In this document: piece by piece, positions 18,205 to 31,202 of the stretch
Layout: each line of letters starts with the position of its first letter
Numbering within the stretch: position 1 is the stretch's first letter
The notes under the pieces: model-generated
Seen by the model: the letters and a program-made list of their open reading frames with translations, nothing else
Database searches by the model: none
Told to the model about the DNA's origin: nothing
Made by a program: the position numbers and the translations under genes
NCBI RefSeq assembly: GCF_000483485.1
Contig: NZ_KI519609.1
Span: forward strand, 1,145,460 to 1,209,459
Source: Thiomicrorhabdus chilensis DSM 12352
GTDB taxonomy: Bacteria > Pseudomonadota > Gammaproteobacteria > Thiomicrospirales > Thiomicrospiraceae
Reading direction: 5' to 3'
DNA length: 64,000 bases

Positions 18205-19431
18205 ATGGCTTGGAACGAACCAGGTAAACCCGGACAAGATCCTTGGGGTAACCCAGGCAATCAAGGTGGCTCAAACAAACCACCAAAAAAATCAGATAAG
18301 GATCCTGATATCGATGCTTTGCTTAAAAAGGCACAAAGTCTTTTTGGCGGGGCGGGCGATAAATTCAATAACGGTGGATTCGGCGGCATTGGCGGAGGAA
18401 TCATCATCGGTGTTATCATCGTCATTTGGTTGTTGTCCGGTATCTATATCGTGGATCCGGCAGAACGGGGTGTGGTTACCCGTTTTGGTGCCTTTGTCGA
18501 AGAAACCAAAGCCGGTCCCCATTGGCACATTCCGTATCCGATAGAAACCGTTCGTGTGGTCAATGTCGATCAAATTCGTACCGCCGAAATAGGTTATCGT
18601 TCCGACAGTCGTAACCGTTCAGGCAATGTGCCGAACGAGTCTTTGATGTTGACGAAAGATGAAAACATCGTCGACCTTAAAATTGCCGTTCAATACAAAA
18701 TCGAAAGCGCCAATCAATACCTGTTTGAAGTTTCCGATCCGGACATGACGTTACGTTCGGTGGTTGAGAGTGCGTTACGTGAAGTGGTCGGTCAAAATCG
18801 TATGGATTTTGTTCTTACCGAAGGGCGTAATGAAGTGGTTTCAAAAGTTCAGGAGTTGGCGCAGGCCAATCTGAACGATTATCGAACCGGTTTGATGATC
18901 ACCAGTGTTAACCTTCAGGATGCGCAGCCTCCAGAACAGGTGCAATCAGCCTTCGCTGACGTTGTTAAAGCGCGTGAGGATAGAGAGCGTTTGATCAACG
19001 AAGCGGAAGCTTATGCAAATGATATTCTACCGAAAGCGCGTGGTACTGCAGCACGTGAACTTGAAGAAGCGAGCGCTTATCACGATCGTGTGATTGCTCA
19101 GGCTACGGGTGAGGCGTCTCGTTTTACCAGTATCGTTACTGAGTACCAAAAGGCACCGGAAGTAACACGTAACCGTCTATACATTGATGCCGTCTCGAAT
19201 GTTATGGAAAACAGCAGTAAAGTCTTTATGGGCTCAGAAAATAGTAACAATTTGTTGTACTTGCCATTAGATAAAATGCTTGGTGGTCAACAAGCTGTGC
19301 CGTTAAAACCAGTGCAATCAAACAGCAATAATTCCGAGCCAGCAGCAAAAACAGCTGGAGGAAATACGTCTACTATCAATCCGCAACGAACCAACATTCG
19401 TGATTATTTAAAAAATAGGGAGTTACGTTAA
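18205..19431 (+). CDS. hflK: HflK subunit of the FtsH-regulating membrane complex
   Basis: HflK and HflC form a large SPFH/prohibitin cage in the periplasm around the FtsH protease. The protein of about 408 residues starts MAWNEPGKP, has a Gly/Asn/Lys-rich cytoplasmic N-terminus, one membrane helix near residue 65-85, the SPFH domain beginning at the VDPAERGVVTRFG motif, and a coiled segment rich in A/E/R near 260-300. I chose the ATG at 18205 because GGAGAG sits 7-12 bases upstream. An ATG six codons earlier has no such signal. Its stop overlaps the hflC start by one base. Confidence 0.97.
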   Translation: MAWNEPGKPGQDPWGNPGNQGGSNKPPKKSDKDPDIDALLKKAQSLFGGAGDKFNNGGFGGIGGGIIIGVIIVIWLLSGIYIVDPAERGVVTRFGAFVEETKAGPHWHIPYPIETVRVVNVDQIRTAEIGYRSDSRNRSGNVPNESLMLTKDENIVDLKIAVQYKIESANQYLFEVSDPDMTLRSVVESALREVVGQNRMDFVLTEGRNEVVSKVQELAQANLNDYRTGLMITSVNLQDAQPPEQVQSAFADVVKAREDRERLINEAEAYANDILPKARGTAARELEEASAYHDRVIAQATGEASRFTSIVTEYQKAPEVTRNRLYIDAVSNVMENSSKVFMGSENSNNLLYLPLDKMLGGQQAVPLKPVQSNSNNSEPAAKTAGGNTSTINPQRTNIRDYLKNRELR

Positions 19432-20288
19432 TGAAATCAGTACTATCTATTTTAGTTGCGGCGATTCTATTTATAGCCAGCAGCTCAGTTTTTGTTGTCA
19501 ATCAGTGGGAGACCGCTGTCGTGCTCAGATTGGGTGAAATCGTCAAAACCGATGTTGAACCCGGGCTGCATCTTAAAACGCCATTTATCAACAACGTGCG
19601 TAAATTCGATGCTCGAATTCAGACGTTAGACTCCTCACCGGAACGTTTCCTGACCAGTGAGAAGAAAAACTTGGAAGTGGATTCGTTTGTTAAGTGGCGT
19701 ATTAAGGATGTGGAAAAATTCTACACCACCATGAACGGTGATAACCGTCTTGCGGGCATGCGACTTGGGCAGATCGTGAAAGATGGTTTACGGGCCGAGT
19801 TTGGTAATCGTACCGTTAAGGAAGTCATTTCCGGAGAGCGTATCGAAATCGCTCAGAAAATCAAAGATACTACGGCCAATGCCGCAAATGAATTTGGGAT
19901 TGAGATTGCCGATGTACGCATCAAGCGTATCGATTTGGCCAAGGATGTCAGTGAATCTGTTTACCGCAGGATGGAAGCAGAGCGTAATCGTGTTGCTAAA
20001 GACTTGCGTTCGAAGGGGTCTGAAGCTGCGGAAAGAATTCGTGCCGATGCCGACAGACAGCGTGTGGTCATTTTAGCCGATGCTTACAGTGAAGCGGAGA
20101 TCCTTCGAGGGCAAGGGGATGCGAAAGCGGCTGAGATTTATGCTAAAGCGTACAATAAAGATGCTGAGTTTTATTCGTTCTATCACAGCATTAACGCTTA
20201 CCAGAAGACCTTTAAAGATAAGTCCGATATTCTGTTGGTTGACCCCAACTCAGACTTCTTCAAGTACTTCAACAATTCTGTGAAGTAG
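19431..20288 (+). CDS. hflC: HflC subunit of the FtsH-regulating membrane complex
   Basis: This 285-residue partner of HflK has an N-terminal membrane helix (about 5-22), then the SPFH domain with VVNQWETAVVLRLG and the heptad-rich segment with AERIRADADRQRVVILADAY. The TAATG junction with hflK indicates translational coupling and a fixed ratio of the two subunits. A strong terminator follows 24 bases after the stop. Confidence 0.97.
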   Translation: MKSVLSILVAAILFIASSSVFVVNQWETAVVLRLGEIVKTDVEPGLHLKTPFINNVRKFDARIQTLDSSPERFLTSEKKNLEVDSFVKWRIKDVEKFYTTMNGDNRLAGMRLGQIVKDGLRAEFGNRTVKEVISGERIEIAQKIKDTTANAANEFGIEIADVRIKRIDLAKDVSESVYRRMEAERNRVAKDLRSKGSEAAERIRADADRQRVVILADAYSEAEILRGQGDAKAAEIYAKAYNKDAEFYSFYHSINAYQKTFKDKSDILLVDPNSDFFKYFNNSVK

Positions 20289-20311
20289 TTGTTTACAAAT
20301 CCGTTGATTTT

Positions 20312-20336
20312 AAAGGTGGGGTAACCCACCTTTTTT
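20312..20336 (+). terminator. Rho-independent terminator after hflC
   Basis: AAAGGTGGG, a short loop and CCCACC form the stem, followed by six T. It lies only 11 bases before the next small gene, so downstream genes may need partial read-through or their own promoter. Confidence 0.8.
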
Positions 20337-20347
20337 ATGGAAGCATG

Positions 20348-20533
20348 ATGGAAAATACGTTAATAGCTGCGATCGCTCTGGTTTTTATTTTAGAAGGACT
20401 TTTGCCTTTTGTCTTTCCCGAGTTCTGGCGCAAAGTGATGACTGAAGCGGTTCAGCTTACGGAGAAACAGATTCGCATCATGGGATTGGTCAGTTTAAGT
20501 GCCGGAATGGCCCTGCTGTTATTTTTCAGTTAA
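20348..20533 (+). CDS. DUF2065 family small membrane protein (YjeT-like)
   Basis: This 61-residue protein has two hydrophobic segments (about 4-20 and 42-60) around a polar WRKVMTEAVQLTEKQIRIMGL stretch. The pattern EGLLPFVFPEFWRK fits DUF2065, found after hflC in many gammaproteobacteria (E. coli yjeT). Function is unknown. GGAAG is spaced better for the second of two adjacent ATG codons (20348) than for the first (20345). It sits between the hflC terminator and hisZ. Confidence 0.8.
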   Translation: MENTLIAAIALVFILEGLLPFVFPEFWRKVMTEAVQLTEKQIRIMGLVSLSAGMALLLFFS

Positions 20534-20606
20534 ACGCAGTGATTTGATTTAAAATAAATCGGTTAAATTAATTCAGATAAAAATTTTCAAGAAAAGAAGT
20601 GAAATA

Positions 20607-21782
20607 ATGCAACAATCGACCTGGTTCACGCCTGAAGGCCTCGAAGACCTCTTACCTCCACAAGCTCAAAAGCTGGAATATTATCGTCGTATCTTGATTG
20701 ACGGTTTCCACCTTTCCGGTTATGACTTGGTTTTACCTCCCATTGCAGAGTTTACCGACTCTCTTTTAACTGGAACCGGGCGCCACAGAGCCACCGACAC
20801 CTGCCGTTTTACTGATCAGGAGAGCGGCCGCATGATGGGGGTACGCTCTGACATGACGCCTCAGGTTGCCAGGATCGTCAGTAATCGCTTGAAAGCCGCT
20901 GAAGGTATTACGCGTTTGAGTTATGTGGGTGAGGTGCTTAAAACCCGTAACAATAAGGCTAAAGGTTCGCGCAGTCCGATTCAGGTTGGAGCCGAATTGT
21001 TTGGACATCAAGGTGTCGAGAGTGACATTGAGGTGATTGAATTGATGCTGGACGGTTTGAATGCTTTGTCGTTGCCCCAGTTACAGTTAAGCCTTGGCCA
21101 TGTAGGTGTGGTCGATGAGTTGATGTCATTAGCTCAATTGAATGAGCAGCAGCGCTCAGACCTGTTGGATATACTCAAGCGCAAAGCCATCCCTGAGTAT
21201 CAGCAATGGCTGGATAGCGTTGACCTGCCTGGTTCGGTCGGTTCAGCCTATGCCGAAATGATGAATTTGGCGGGTGATGCACAGGCGGTACTTGATCAGG
21301 CTGGTAAGGTTCTTTCTGGTTTATCAGCCGCGTTGGATAACGCCTTGCAGCGCCTGCAGTTGATTGTCACACATTTGCAAAACACGCAGTCGGTTCAGAT
21401 TCACCTGGATTTGGCCGATATTCGTGGTTACCAATATCATACGGGGATCATTTTCGGCTGTTACAGCATGGGAAGACAAATGCAGCTGATTGCCAAAGGT
21501 GGGCGTTATGACGGAATCGGCAGCGAATTCGGTTTGTCTTTACCAGCGACCGGCTTCAGTTTGGATTTGAGAACCGCCTTGGATCTTTTAGCGGATGTTG
21601 CGGATTCGGTTCAGGGAATCGTTTATGCTCCGGTTGCATCGGATCCGGCACTCAAGCAAGCCGTATCCGAGTTGAAGCAGAAAGGCTATCAGGTGATCAA
21701 AGCCTACGATATGGATGCAGTCGATTCTCAGGCGCTTCAGTTAGTCATGCAGGATGGTCAGTGGAAACTGCAGAACAGTTGA
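20607..21782 (+). CDS. hisZ: ATP phosphoribosyltransferase regulatory subunit
   Basis: HisZ is a catalytically inactive histidyl-tRNA-synthetase paralogue. It pairs with short-form HisG and makes the first step of histidine biosynthesis feedback-sensitive. The 391-residue protein has class II synthetase motif 2 (GVRSDMTPQVARIV) but lacks the anticodon-binding domain. The GGRYDGIGSEFG loop near residue 305 matches HisZ. Its presence implies the genome encodes short HisG elsewhere. HisZ just upstream of purA is a common arrangement in gammaproteobacteria outside the enterics. Confidence 0.95.
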   Translation: MQQSTWFTPEGLEDLLPPQAQKLEYYRRILIDGFHLSGYDLVLPPIAEFTDSLLTGTGRHRATDTCRFTDQESGRMMGVRSDMTPQVARIVSNRLKAAEGITRLSYVGEVLKTRNNKAKGSRSPIQVGAELFGHQGVESDIEVIELMLDGLNALSLPQLQLSLGHVGVVDELMSLAQLNEQQRSDLLDILKRKAIPEYQQWLDSVDLPGSVGSAYAEMMNLAGDAQAVLDQAGKVLSGLSAALDNALQRLQLIVTHLQNTQSVQIHLDLADIRGYQYHTGIIFGCYSMGRQMQLIAKGGRYDGIGSEFGLSLPATGFSLDLRTALDLLADVADSVQGIVYAPVASDPALKQAVSELKQKGYQVIKAYDMDAVDSQALQLVMQDGQWKLQNS

Positions 21783-21833
21783 TCTCTTGTTTTGTTTATT
21801 CGTTTTTTAAAATCGTTAACCGTTAAGAAGTAA

Positions 21834-23156
<1,323 letters not shown>

Positions 23157-23175
23157 TTAAGCACCATTTGAAAAC

Positions 23176-23215
23176 AAAAAAGCCCCGCCAAACATCGTGT
23201 TGGCGGGGCTTTTTT
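23176..23215. terminator. Strong two-way terminator after purA
   Basis: A stem of about 16 bp, AAAAAAGCCCCGCCAA with TTGGCGGGGCTTTTTT, encloses an 8-base loop. It has T-runs on both strands and so can serve both purA and the convergent receiver gene. Confidence 0.92.
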
Positions 23216-23226
23216 ATTGCCATTTT

Positions 23227-23278
23227 AAATGCAAAGAACCAACAGTAAAATAGGCAGGCCTGCTGCGGTTTTGCATTT
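23227..23278. repeat. Imperfect hairpin with CAGGCCTG in the loop
   Basis: AAATGCAAAGAACC (23227-23240) pairs imperfectly with GGTTTTGCATTT (23267-23278). The loop contains the palindrome GCAGGCCTGC (23254-23263). It lies past the 3' end of the minus-strand receiver gene, which stops at 23325. Confidence 0.55.
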
Positions 23279-23324
23279 CTGATTTTATGAGCAAAAATCG
23301 TTTTAGTACGTTTAGGTCTGATTG

Positions 23325-23684
23325 TCAGCCGCTGACACGTTCCAAGACTTTAATCAGTTTTTCGGGATCAAACGGCTTGGTAATCCAGCCAGTTGCACCG
23401 AGTTCTTTACCTTTTGCTTTCATCTCTTCATCGGCTTCGGTTGTCATCATCAATACCGGGGTGTAGCGATGTTTCGGGTCCTCTCTTAAAGCCTGAAGAA
23501 AATCGAGTCCATTCATATTTGGCATATTGATGTCGGAGACGATGACATCGTAGTCTTGTGTGGAAAGCGCTTCCAGTCCCTCTAAACCGTCGGTGGCCAG
23601 GGTAATGTCATAAAGTTTACTCAATACCATTTCGACCAGACGGCGCATGGACTTTGCATCGTCGACATAGAGGATTTTTTTCAT
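23325..23684 (-). CDS. CheY-like single-domain response regulator
   Basis: The 119-residue receiver has the acidic pair Asp8-Asp9, phosphoacceptor Asp51 in VSDINMPNMNG, the MMTTEAD switch threonine near 80 and the TKPF lysine near 103. There is no output domain. It resembles the CheY/PilG-type receivers of the PilG/ChpA class as much as flagellar CheY, and no kinase or chemotaxis gene is adjacent, so the partner is unknown. It stands alone between purA and ppiD. Confidence 0.9.
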   Translation of the reverse strand: MKKILYVDDAKSMRRLVEMVLSKLYDITLATDGLEGLEALSTQDYDVIVSDINMPNMNGLDFLQALREDPKHRYTPVLMMTTEADEEMKAKGKELGATGWITKPFDPEKLIKVLERVSG

Positions 23685-23873
23685 GGGGCTCTTTGATTGT
23701 ATGTATGAGTTAGATTTATTGTATCTGAAAAACCCAATTTAAACGTGATTCTTGTTGTAAAGCCCGGTTTGTTCAAAATTATGCGTAATTTATGATAAAG
23801 AAGATGAAACAGCTTGGGTAGATTGGTATCATAGAACGCTATTTTAAGAACGTAATACACTAAAGGAAAAAGC

Positions 23874-25778
23874 ATGTTACAAGCCATTAGAGATAACGCG
23901 CAAGGCTGGATTGCCTGGGTGATTGTCGGTCTAATTATCTTAACGTTTGCACTGTTTGGGATTGATCAGTATGCGCGTGGTGATAAGGTTGTTGTGGTTG
24001 CGCAGGTAAACGGTGAGGACATCACCGCGCGCGACTTCATGACATTATACAGTCGCCAGAAGTCCCGTTTGGAACAGCAATTTGGTGACATGTACGATCA
24101 AGTGGTCAAGGATAACGAACTGCGTGACCAGGTTTTGGACGCCTTGATTGAATCCGAGGCGATCCGTCAATGGGCGAACCGCAATCACATGACCATCAGC
24201 GACCAGCAGCTTGCGGCCACGATTCATTCCGCGGATGTGTTTCAGCAGGATGGGCAGTTCTCCGAAAAAGTGTATGAAGATGTATTGCTTCGTAATGGCC
24301 TGAACGTCGCACGTTTTGAGTATGAACAGCGCCAGTTCCTATTGGAAAATCAGTATCGTGGATTGACACAGAGTTCCTCTTTTTCCACGCCGTCAGAGGT
24401 AGCACAGTTGGCTAAAATTCAAGGTCAACAGCGTCATGTCAATTACCTGAGAATCGATCAGCGTCCTTTTCTGAAAACGGTGGAAATCAGCGAAAAACAG
24501 ATTGCCGACTACTATGAAAAAAATAAAGTGGCTTATGTTGAGCCCGAAAAGGTCGTGATTCAGTATCTGGAACTGTCACAGGCCGAGTTGGCCAAGCAGG
24601 TTCCGGTTGACGATGAGATCTTGCAAGCTTATTACAATGACAATCAGTTGTTGTATACCTTGCCCGAAAAGCGTCAGGCCAAGCATATTTTGATCTCGGT
24701 TGAGGCGGAGTCTGAAGCCTCTGAAACACAAGCTCAAGAAAAAATCGCTGAGATTCAGAAGAAATTGGCGGATGGAGAGTCTTTTGAAGCCTTGGCTAAA
24801 ACTTACTCTCAGGATCCAGGCTCGGCTCAGTCTGGTGGTGATCTGGGAAGTTTTGAACAAGGCATGATGGTTCCTGAATTTGACCAGGCCGTGTTCTCGA
24901 TGCAGGTTGGAGAGGTCAGTGAACCGGTCAAAACAGACTTTGGTTATCATCTGATCAAATTGGAAAACATTGAACCCAAACAGACCCAGGCTTTCGCCGA
25001 AGTGAAAGATCAGGTCACGCAACAGTATCAGGCGCAAGAGGCTGAAAAAGTCTATTTCGATAAGTTGGAACAACTCAATACCATTGCTTATGAGCAATCA
25101 GATAGCCTGGAACCGGCTGCTGAGGCAACCGGATTGAAAGTCATGACCTCTGATGCCTTTAGTCGTGACGGTGGTGTAGGCCCGATTTTGTCGAATTCGA
25201 AAGTGGTCAATACCGCCTTTTCTGATGAGGTTTTGAAGTCTCGAGTCAACAGTAGCTCAATTGACCTTGCGCCGAATCAGTCTGTTGTATTGCGTGTCAA
25301 AGACTTCTTTGAAGCACGTCAGAAGTCTTTGGAGGAAGTCAGTGCGGGCATTAAGGAAACCCTGGTTCGTCAGTCCGCCATTGAAGAAGCCGCTAAGCTG
25401 GCCGATACCTTGTTGAAGAAAGTGGAAGCGGGTGAGAATCCAGAGTCTTTGATGGGCAAAGGGGTGGAATGGCATACGGTTGGCTGGATTGATCGCAATA
25501 ATCAGCGTATCTTGCCGCAGATGACTGCTCAGGTTTTCAAAACGCAAAAGCCTAAAGACGATAAGGCTAGCTGGCGTTCCTATCAGTTGAGTACCGGAGA
25601 TACCGTTTTGATTCAAGTTACGGAAGTTAAAGACGTCGAAGTCGATGAAGCACAGAAAGCACAATTGACTCAAGCGATCACGGAACTTATGGCAAATACG
25701 GAACTGGACGGCCGGCTGAAGGCTGTCATTGCAGATGCCGAAATCGTCAAGAAAGAGAACTATAAAACACTTAAGTAA
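23874..25778 (+). CDS. ppiD: Periplasmic folding factor PpiD
   Basis: The 634-residue protein is anchored by an N-terminal helix (about 14-30, IAWVIVGLIILTFALFG) and extends into the periplasm, where PpiD binds proteins leaving the Sec translocon. A SurA-N-like chaperone domain covers about 35-240, and a parvulin domain about 255-360 (RQAKHILI through GYHLIKLENI). The parvulin QDPGSAQSGGDLG block is well conserved. A start with AAGGAAA upstream fits. In E. coli, ppiD follows lon and hupB. Here neither is nearby. Confidence 0.94.
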   Translation: MLQAIRDNAQGWIAWVIVGLIILTFALFGIDQYARGDKVVVVAQVNGEDITARDFMTLYSRQKSRLEQQFGDMYDQVVKDNELRDQVLDALIESEAIRQWANRNHMTISDQQLAATIHSADVFQQDGQFSEKVYEDVLLRNGLNVARFEYEQRQFLLENQYRGLTQSSSFSTPSEVAQLAKIQGQQRHVNYLRIDQRPFLKTVEISEKQIADYYEKNKVAYVEPEKVVIQYLELSQAELAKQVPVDDEILQAYYNDNQLLYTLPEKRQAKHILISVEAESEASETQAQEKIAEIQKKLADGESFEALAKTYSQDPGSAQSGGDLGSFEQGMMVPEFDQAVFSMQVGEVSEPVKTDFGYHLIKLENIEPKQTQAFAEVKDQVTQQYQAQEAEKVYFDKLEQLNTIAYEQSDSLEPAAEATGLKVMTSDAFSRDGGVGPILSNSKVVNTAFSDEVLKSRVNSSSIDLAPNQSVVLRVKDFFEARQKSLEEVSAGIKETLVRQSAIEEAAKLADTLLKKVEAGENPESLMGKGVEWHTVGWIDRNNQRILPQMTAQVFKTQKPKDDKASWRSYQLSTGDTVLIQVTEVKDVEVDEAQKAQLTQAITELMANTELDGRLKAVIADAEIVKKENYKTLK

Positions 25779-25830
25779 TTTGCTTTTATAGTACTCTTCA
25801 CAATGTAACCGTCGGTTGCGGTTAATTCTT

Positions 25831-25889
25831 AACCACCGGTGAAAATAAGCAAGTAGACAGGCCTGCTTATTTTCACCGGTGGTTTTTTT
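25831..25889 (+). terminator. 21-bp hairpin terminator of ppiD with CAGGCCTG in the loop
   Basis: Arms 25831-25851 and 25864-25884 are perfectly complementary over 21 bases (AACCACCGGTGAAAATAAGCA on the left) around a 12-base loop, with seven T after the stem. The octamer CAGGCCTG (25858-25865) straddles the loop and the start of the right arm. A smaller TAACCG/CGGTTA hairpin precedes it at 25806-25824. Confidence 0.88.
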
Positions 25890-25979
25890 ATATGAGTCTG
25901 ATCAAAATACATTCAGAGTGGCGTTTCTTCGTGGAGATCACTGCTTCTGCTATTCAATAAGCGAAAGCTAAGCTAAGAA

Positions 25980-26252
25980 TTAGCGGAACAAGTAGTGTTT
26001 ACGAATGTCTTGTGTGATGTGCCAACGACAGTGCATGCCTTTGGGGAAAGTGACCAGATCGCCTGCTTTGATGCGAACCGGCTGACCTTTTTCGGGTGTG
26101 ACAATGACTTCACCTTGTAAAATCAAGCAGACCTCTTCCATCTCGTAGAACCAAGGAAATTCAGAGACCTCTTTTTCCCATATCGGCCAATTATTGACGG
26201 CAAGGGTGTCGAGATATGATTGGGCTGGGTGGCTTTCGATCGTAATTTGCAT
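25980..26252 (-). CDS. Small cupin-domain protein
   Basis: This 90-residue protein is a single cupin of the DUF861/EutQ-like type. The fold motifs are visible as EEVCLILQGEVIVTPE, then PVRIKAGDLVTFPKGM and a final WHITQDIRKHY. Metal ligands are only partly conserved, because the usual first-motif histidines are replaced by Glu and Tyr-type residues. No substrate can be assigned. It lies 18 bases after hflD in the same direction and may be the last gene of the mnmA-hflD unit. Confidence 0.85.
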   Translation of the reverse strand: MQITIESHPAQSYLDTLAVNNWPIWEKEVSEFPWFYEMEEVCLILQGEVIVTPEKGQPVRIKAGDLVTFPKGMHCRWHITQDIRKHYLFR

Positions 26253-26270
26253 TAACTAACCAGGCCAGTC

Positions 26271-26945
26271 TTAATTATCTGGGTTGAAAAAAGAGGGTGG
26301 CTGGCTGTCCTGTGGGCCACGGGACAGGGCTTGAGCCGCACGCAAATACTTTTTGCGTGACCAGATTAAACCCCAGCGGCTTCCTCCCACTTGGCGCCAT
26401 AAGGTGGCCGAGCGGATGCCCGCTAATAAAAGGGCGCGTATCTTATTGGCGACAGCGGGGTTTTGCAGGTGTCCGTGCTGTCCATTGACCATCACCCTGG
26501 GGGAGACATCACTGACATTTTTTGAGTAAGTGTTGGCCAAAGAGGCAATCACGTTTTCATGAAAATCGCTGAAGTGTTCACATTGTGCCTTAGCGGTTTC
26601 CAGGCCCGAGTAAATGGCTCCCATTTTGCCTTCAATCTGATTGAGTTTCTTTTCCAGAATGATCATGCTGAGCACGTAGCGGGTCACTTCCACATTGCGG
26701 TTTTGGATCGCTTGGTCAGAGCTCATTTGCGCCAGTAGAGTATTGACGCCGAGTTGAATGTTTTCAACTTCGCCGCCATACACGGCCAGCGTATTGTCGG
26801 GCTGGTCGCAAAACAGCGAGTCGATGCTGGTTTGAAAAGCCTTGTCATTGGTGTTTCCGGTGGTCGCCAAGTCATATACCATCTTGGCGGTTTGGTAAAT
26901 GCCAATAAGGGCGATGGCGCGATCCTGGTCAGTGTATTCAGACAT
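26271..26945 (-). CDS. hflD: High frequency lysogenization protein HflD homologue
   Basis: The 224-residue helical protein has MSEYTDQDRAIALIGIYQTAKMVYDLA at its start and the NIQLGVNTLLAQ and RYVLSMIILEKKL blocks typical of HflD. E. coli HflD is a peripheral inner-membrane protein that affects phage lambda lysogeny through CII. Its housekeeping role is unclear. I chose this ATG because the extra upstream residues overlap mnmA and do not fit the family. It follows mnmA by 31 bases, the usual mnmA-hflD pair. Confidence 0.93.
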   Translation of the reverse strand: MSEYTDQDRAIALIGIYQTAKMVYDLATTGNTNDKAFQTSIDSLFCDQPDNTLAVYGGEVENIQLGVNTLLAQMSSDQAIQNRNVEVTRYVLSMIILEKKLNQIEGKMGAIYSGLETAKAQCEHFSDFHENVIASLANTYSKNVSDVSPRVMVNGQHGHLQNPAVANKIRALLLAGIRSATLWRQVGGSRWGLIWSRKKYLRAAQALSRGPQDSQPPSFFNPDN

Positions 26946-26976
26946 AAGGTTTCCCGATAAATATAAAAATTTAGAG

Positions 26977-28098
26977 CTAATCCAATCGTTCAGACAGATC
27001 GTGAAGACGTTGTTCGATGATGCCGCCGCCCAGACATTCTTCATCCAGATAAAAAACGATTGACTGTCCGGGCGCGACCGCTGTCTGCGCTTCATCAAAA
27101 CGGACAATGATTTTGCCGTCTGTAGAGTCGATAATCTGGCAGGGTTGTTCTTGCTGACGGTAGCGAATTTTAGCTTTTAGAGGGGAATTCAAAGTCGGGC
27201 ATTGCCCTGAAACCCAATCCAAAGTATTGGCGATGACAATTTCATGTTGCAGTAAGGGGTGTTGCTTGCCTTGCACCGCAATGAGCTGGTTAGTGGCCAG
27301 GTTTTTGTCTGCGGCAAACCAGGGTGAATTATCCTTGCCGTGACCTCCACCGATGCCCAATCCTTTGCGCTGACCGATGGTGTGGTACATAAGGCCATCG
27401 TGACGGCCGATGACATTGCCTTGGTCATCCACAATGTCGCCGGGCCGGGCTGGCAAAAAACGCTGCAGAAAGTCTTTGAATTTACGTTCACCGATAAAAC
27501 AGATTCCGGTACTGTCTTTTTTATCATGGGTGATTAAATCCGCCTCTTCGGCTAATTGGCGAACATAGGGTTTTTCCAGTTCACCAATCGGAAACATGGA
27601 TTTTTTCAACTGCGACTGCTGCAGGGTATAAAGAAAGTAACTTTGATCTTTGTTTTCGTCCAACCCTTTTAAAAGGTGACAGGTGCCGTCCGCATCGCGT
27701 TTAATGCGGGCATAGTGACCGGTGGCGATGAAATCCGCCCCCAGTGTCAGGGCATGATCCAGAAACGCTTTGAATTTCACTTCCTTGTTACACAGGATAT
27801 CCGGATTGGGGGTTCTGCCCAATTTGTATTCGGCCAGAAAGTGTTCGAAAACGCGATCCCAGTATTCATTGGAAAAATTTTCGATATGCAGAGGGATATC
27901 GAGTTTTTCACAAATGGCGATGACGTCTTTGAGGTCTTCGGCTGCCGGACAGTAATCTTCGGTATCGTCGCCTTCCCAGTTCTTCATAAACAGCCCTTCG
28001 ACATCATAGCCTTGCTGTTTGAGTAAAAGAGCGGTAACGGACGAATCGACACCTCCCGAGAGGCCGACAATGACTTTTGTTTGGGAATTTTCTTTCAT
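26977..28098 (-). CDS. mnmA: tRNA-specific 2-thiouridylase MnmA
   Basis: MnmA adds sulphur at position 2 of wobble uridine 34 in tRNAs for Lys, Glu and Gln, taking sulphur from the IscS-Tus relay. The 373-residue protein has the PP-loop SGGVDSSV near residue 14, the catalytic Cys103 (LCNKEVKFK) and Cys200 (TGICFIGE), and the C-terminal beta-barrel. It leads the mnmA-hflD-cupin unit. Confidence 0.97.
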   Translation of the reverse strand: MKENSQTKVIVGLSGGVDSSVTALLLKQQGYDVEGLFMKNWEGDDTEDYCPAAEDLKDVIAICEKLDIPLHIENFSNEYWDRVFEHFLAEYKLGRTPNPDILCNKEVKFKAFLDHALTLGADFIATGHYARIKRDADGTCHLLKGLDENKDQSYFLYTLQQSQLKKSMFPIGELEKPYVRQLAEEADLITHDKKDSTGICFIGERKFKDFLQRFLPARPGDIVDDQGNVIGRHDGLMYHTIGQRKGLGIGGGHGKDNSPWFAADKNLATNQLIAVQGKQHPLLQHEIVIANTLDWVSGQCPTLNSPLKAKIRYRQQEQPCQIIDSTDGKIIVRFDEAQTAVAPGQSIVFYLDEECLGGGIIEQRLHDLSERLD

Positions 28099-28243
28099 GC
28101 GCCTATTTTAGCAAACAACCCAGCGGGTTTGCATAACTTAACCAGTCAAGTTTAGGTTATAGGGCGAGAGGGTGGCAGCTTTTTTGACGAGCACATCTAT
28201 GCATGACCGTTGTTTACTAGGCAGGATTCAAGCTGAGCCGGGT

Positions 28244-28801
28244 TTAGTCGAACTCAATGAGTGTGCTTTCTCCCGGTTTGAGGCGGTTGATTTGAAATTC
28301 GCCGATGCTTAAACGTATCAGCCTTAAGGTTGGAAAACCCACAGCAGCGGTCATGCGCCTTACCTGACGGTTTTTGCCTTCGCTAATGGTCAGTTCTACC
28401 CAGCTAGTGGGAATGTTTTGACGCTCTCTAATCGGCGGATTTCGTGCCCATAACCATTTGGGGGGATTCACTTTTTTGGCTTTAGCTGGTCGGGTTAATC
28501 CGTCTTTGAGTTTGACGCCTTTTTGTAACTGCTTGAGTGCATGGCTATCGATGTCACCTTCAACCTGAACCAGATAGGTTTTGGGTAATTTGTGTTTGGG
28601 GTCGCTGATGCGGTGTTGCAGTTTCCCGTCATTGGTCAATAATAGCAAGCCTTCTGAATCACGATCCAGTCTTCCGGCCGCGTAAAAACCGGGCTTTTGA
28701 ATATAGTCAGCTAAGGTTTCGCGTTGCCCTTTATATTGCTCTTCGTCGGTAAATTGACATAAGACGTTGAAGGGTTTGTTGAATAGCAGGATCTGGCTCA
28801 T
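28244..28801 (-). CDS. rluE: RluE-type 23S rRNA pseudouridine synthase
   Basis: This 185-residue RsuA/RluE-family enzyme has no N-terminal S4 domain. The catalytic Asp46 is in AAGRLDRDSEGLLLLTNDG, and GKNRQVRRM near residue 147 is the family's second signature. In E. coli, RluE makes pseudouridine 2457 in 23S rRNA. The start YLLFNKP-like sequence and length match RluE better than RluB or RluF. It is divergent from icd. Confidence 0.9.
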   Translation of the reverse strand: MSQILLFNKPFNVLCQFTDEEQYKGQRETLADYIQKPGFYAAGRLDRDSEGLLLLTNDGKLQHRISDPKHKLPKTYLVQVEGDIDSHALKQLQKGVKLKDGLTRPAKAKKVNPPKWLWARNPPIRERQNIPTSWVELTISEGKNRQVRRMTAAVGFPTLRLIRLSIGEFQINRLKPGESTLIEFD

Positions 28802-28843
28802 GAGGATTTCATTTAAAATTTAGAAGTTTTTTAGCGGTTCTTT

Positions 28844-28873
28844 TTGGGACTTATGTGCGCTGTGAGTTAGAAT
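28844..28873 (+). promoter_or_regulatory. Putative promoter of icd
   Basis: TTGGGA (28844-28849) and TAGAAT (28868-28873) are separated by 18 bases, about 70 bases before the icd start and in the divergent gap with rluE. Confidence 0.4.
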
Positions 28874-28900
28874 ACGCAATATTCTAACATTTTTAATTGA

Positions 28901-31168
<2,268 letters not shown>

Positions 31169-31202
31169 AAACCAATAGCGAATAAAGCGTTAATCTAACT
31201 TT

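Noticed and set aside
26228-26270. CAGGCCAG between the cupin gene and hflD as a 19th repeat copy
   Set aside because: It differs by one base and breaks the palindrome. Counted only as a near match.
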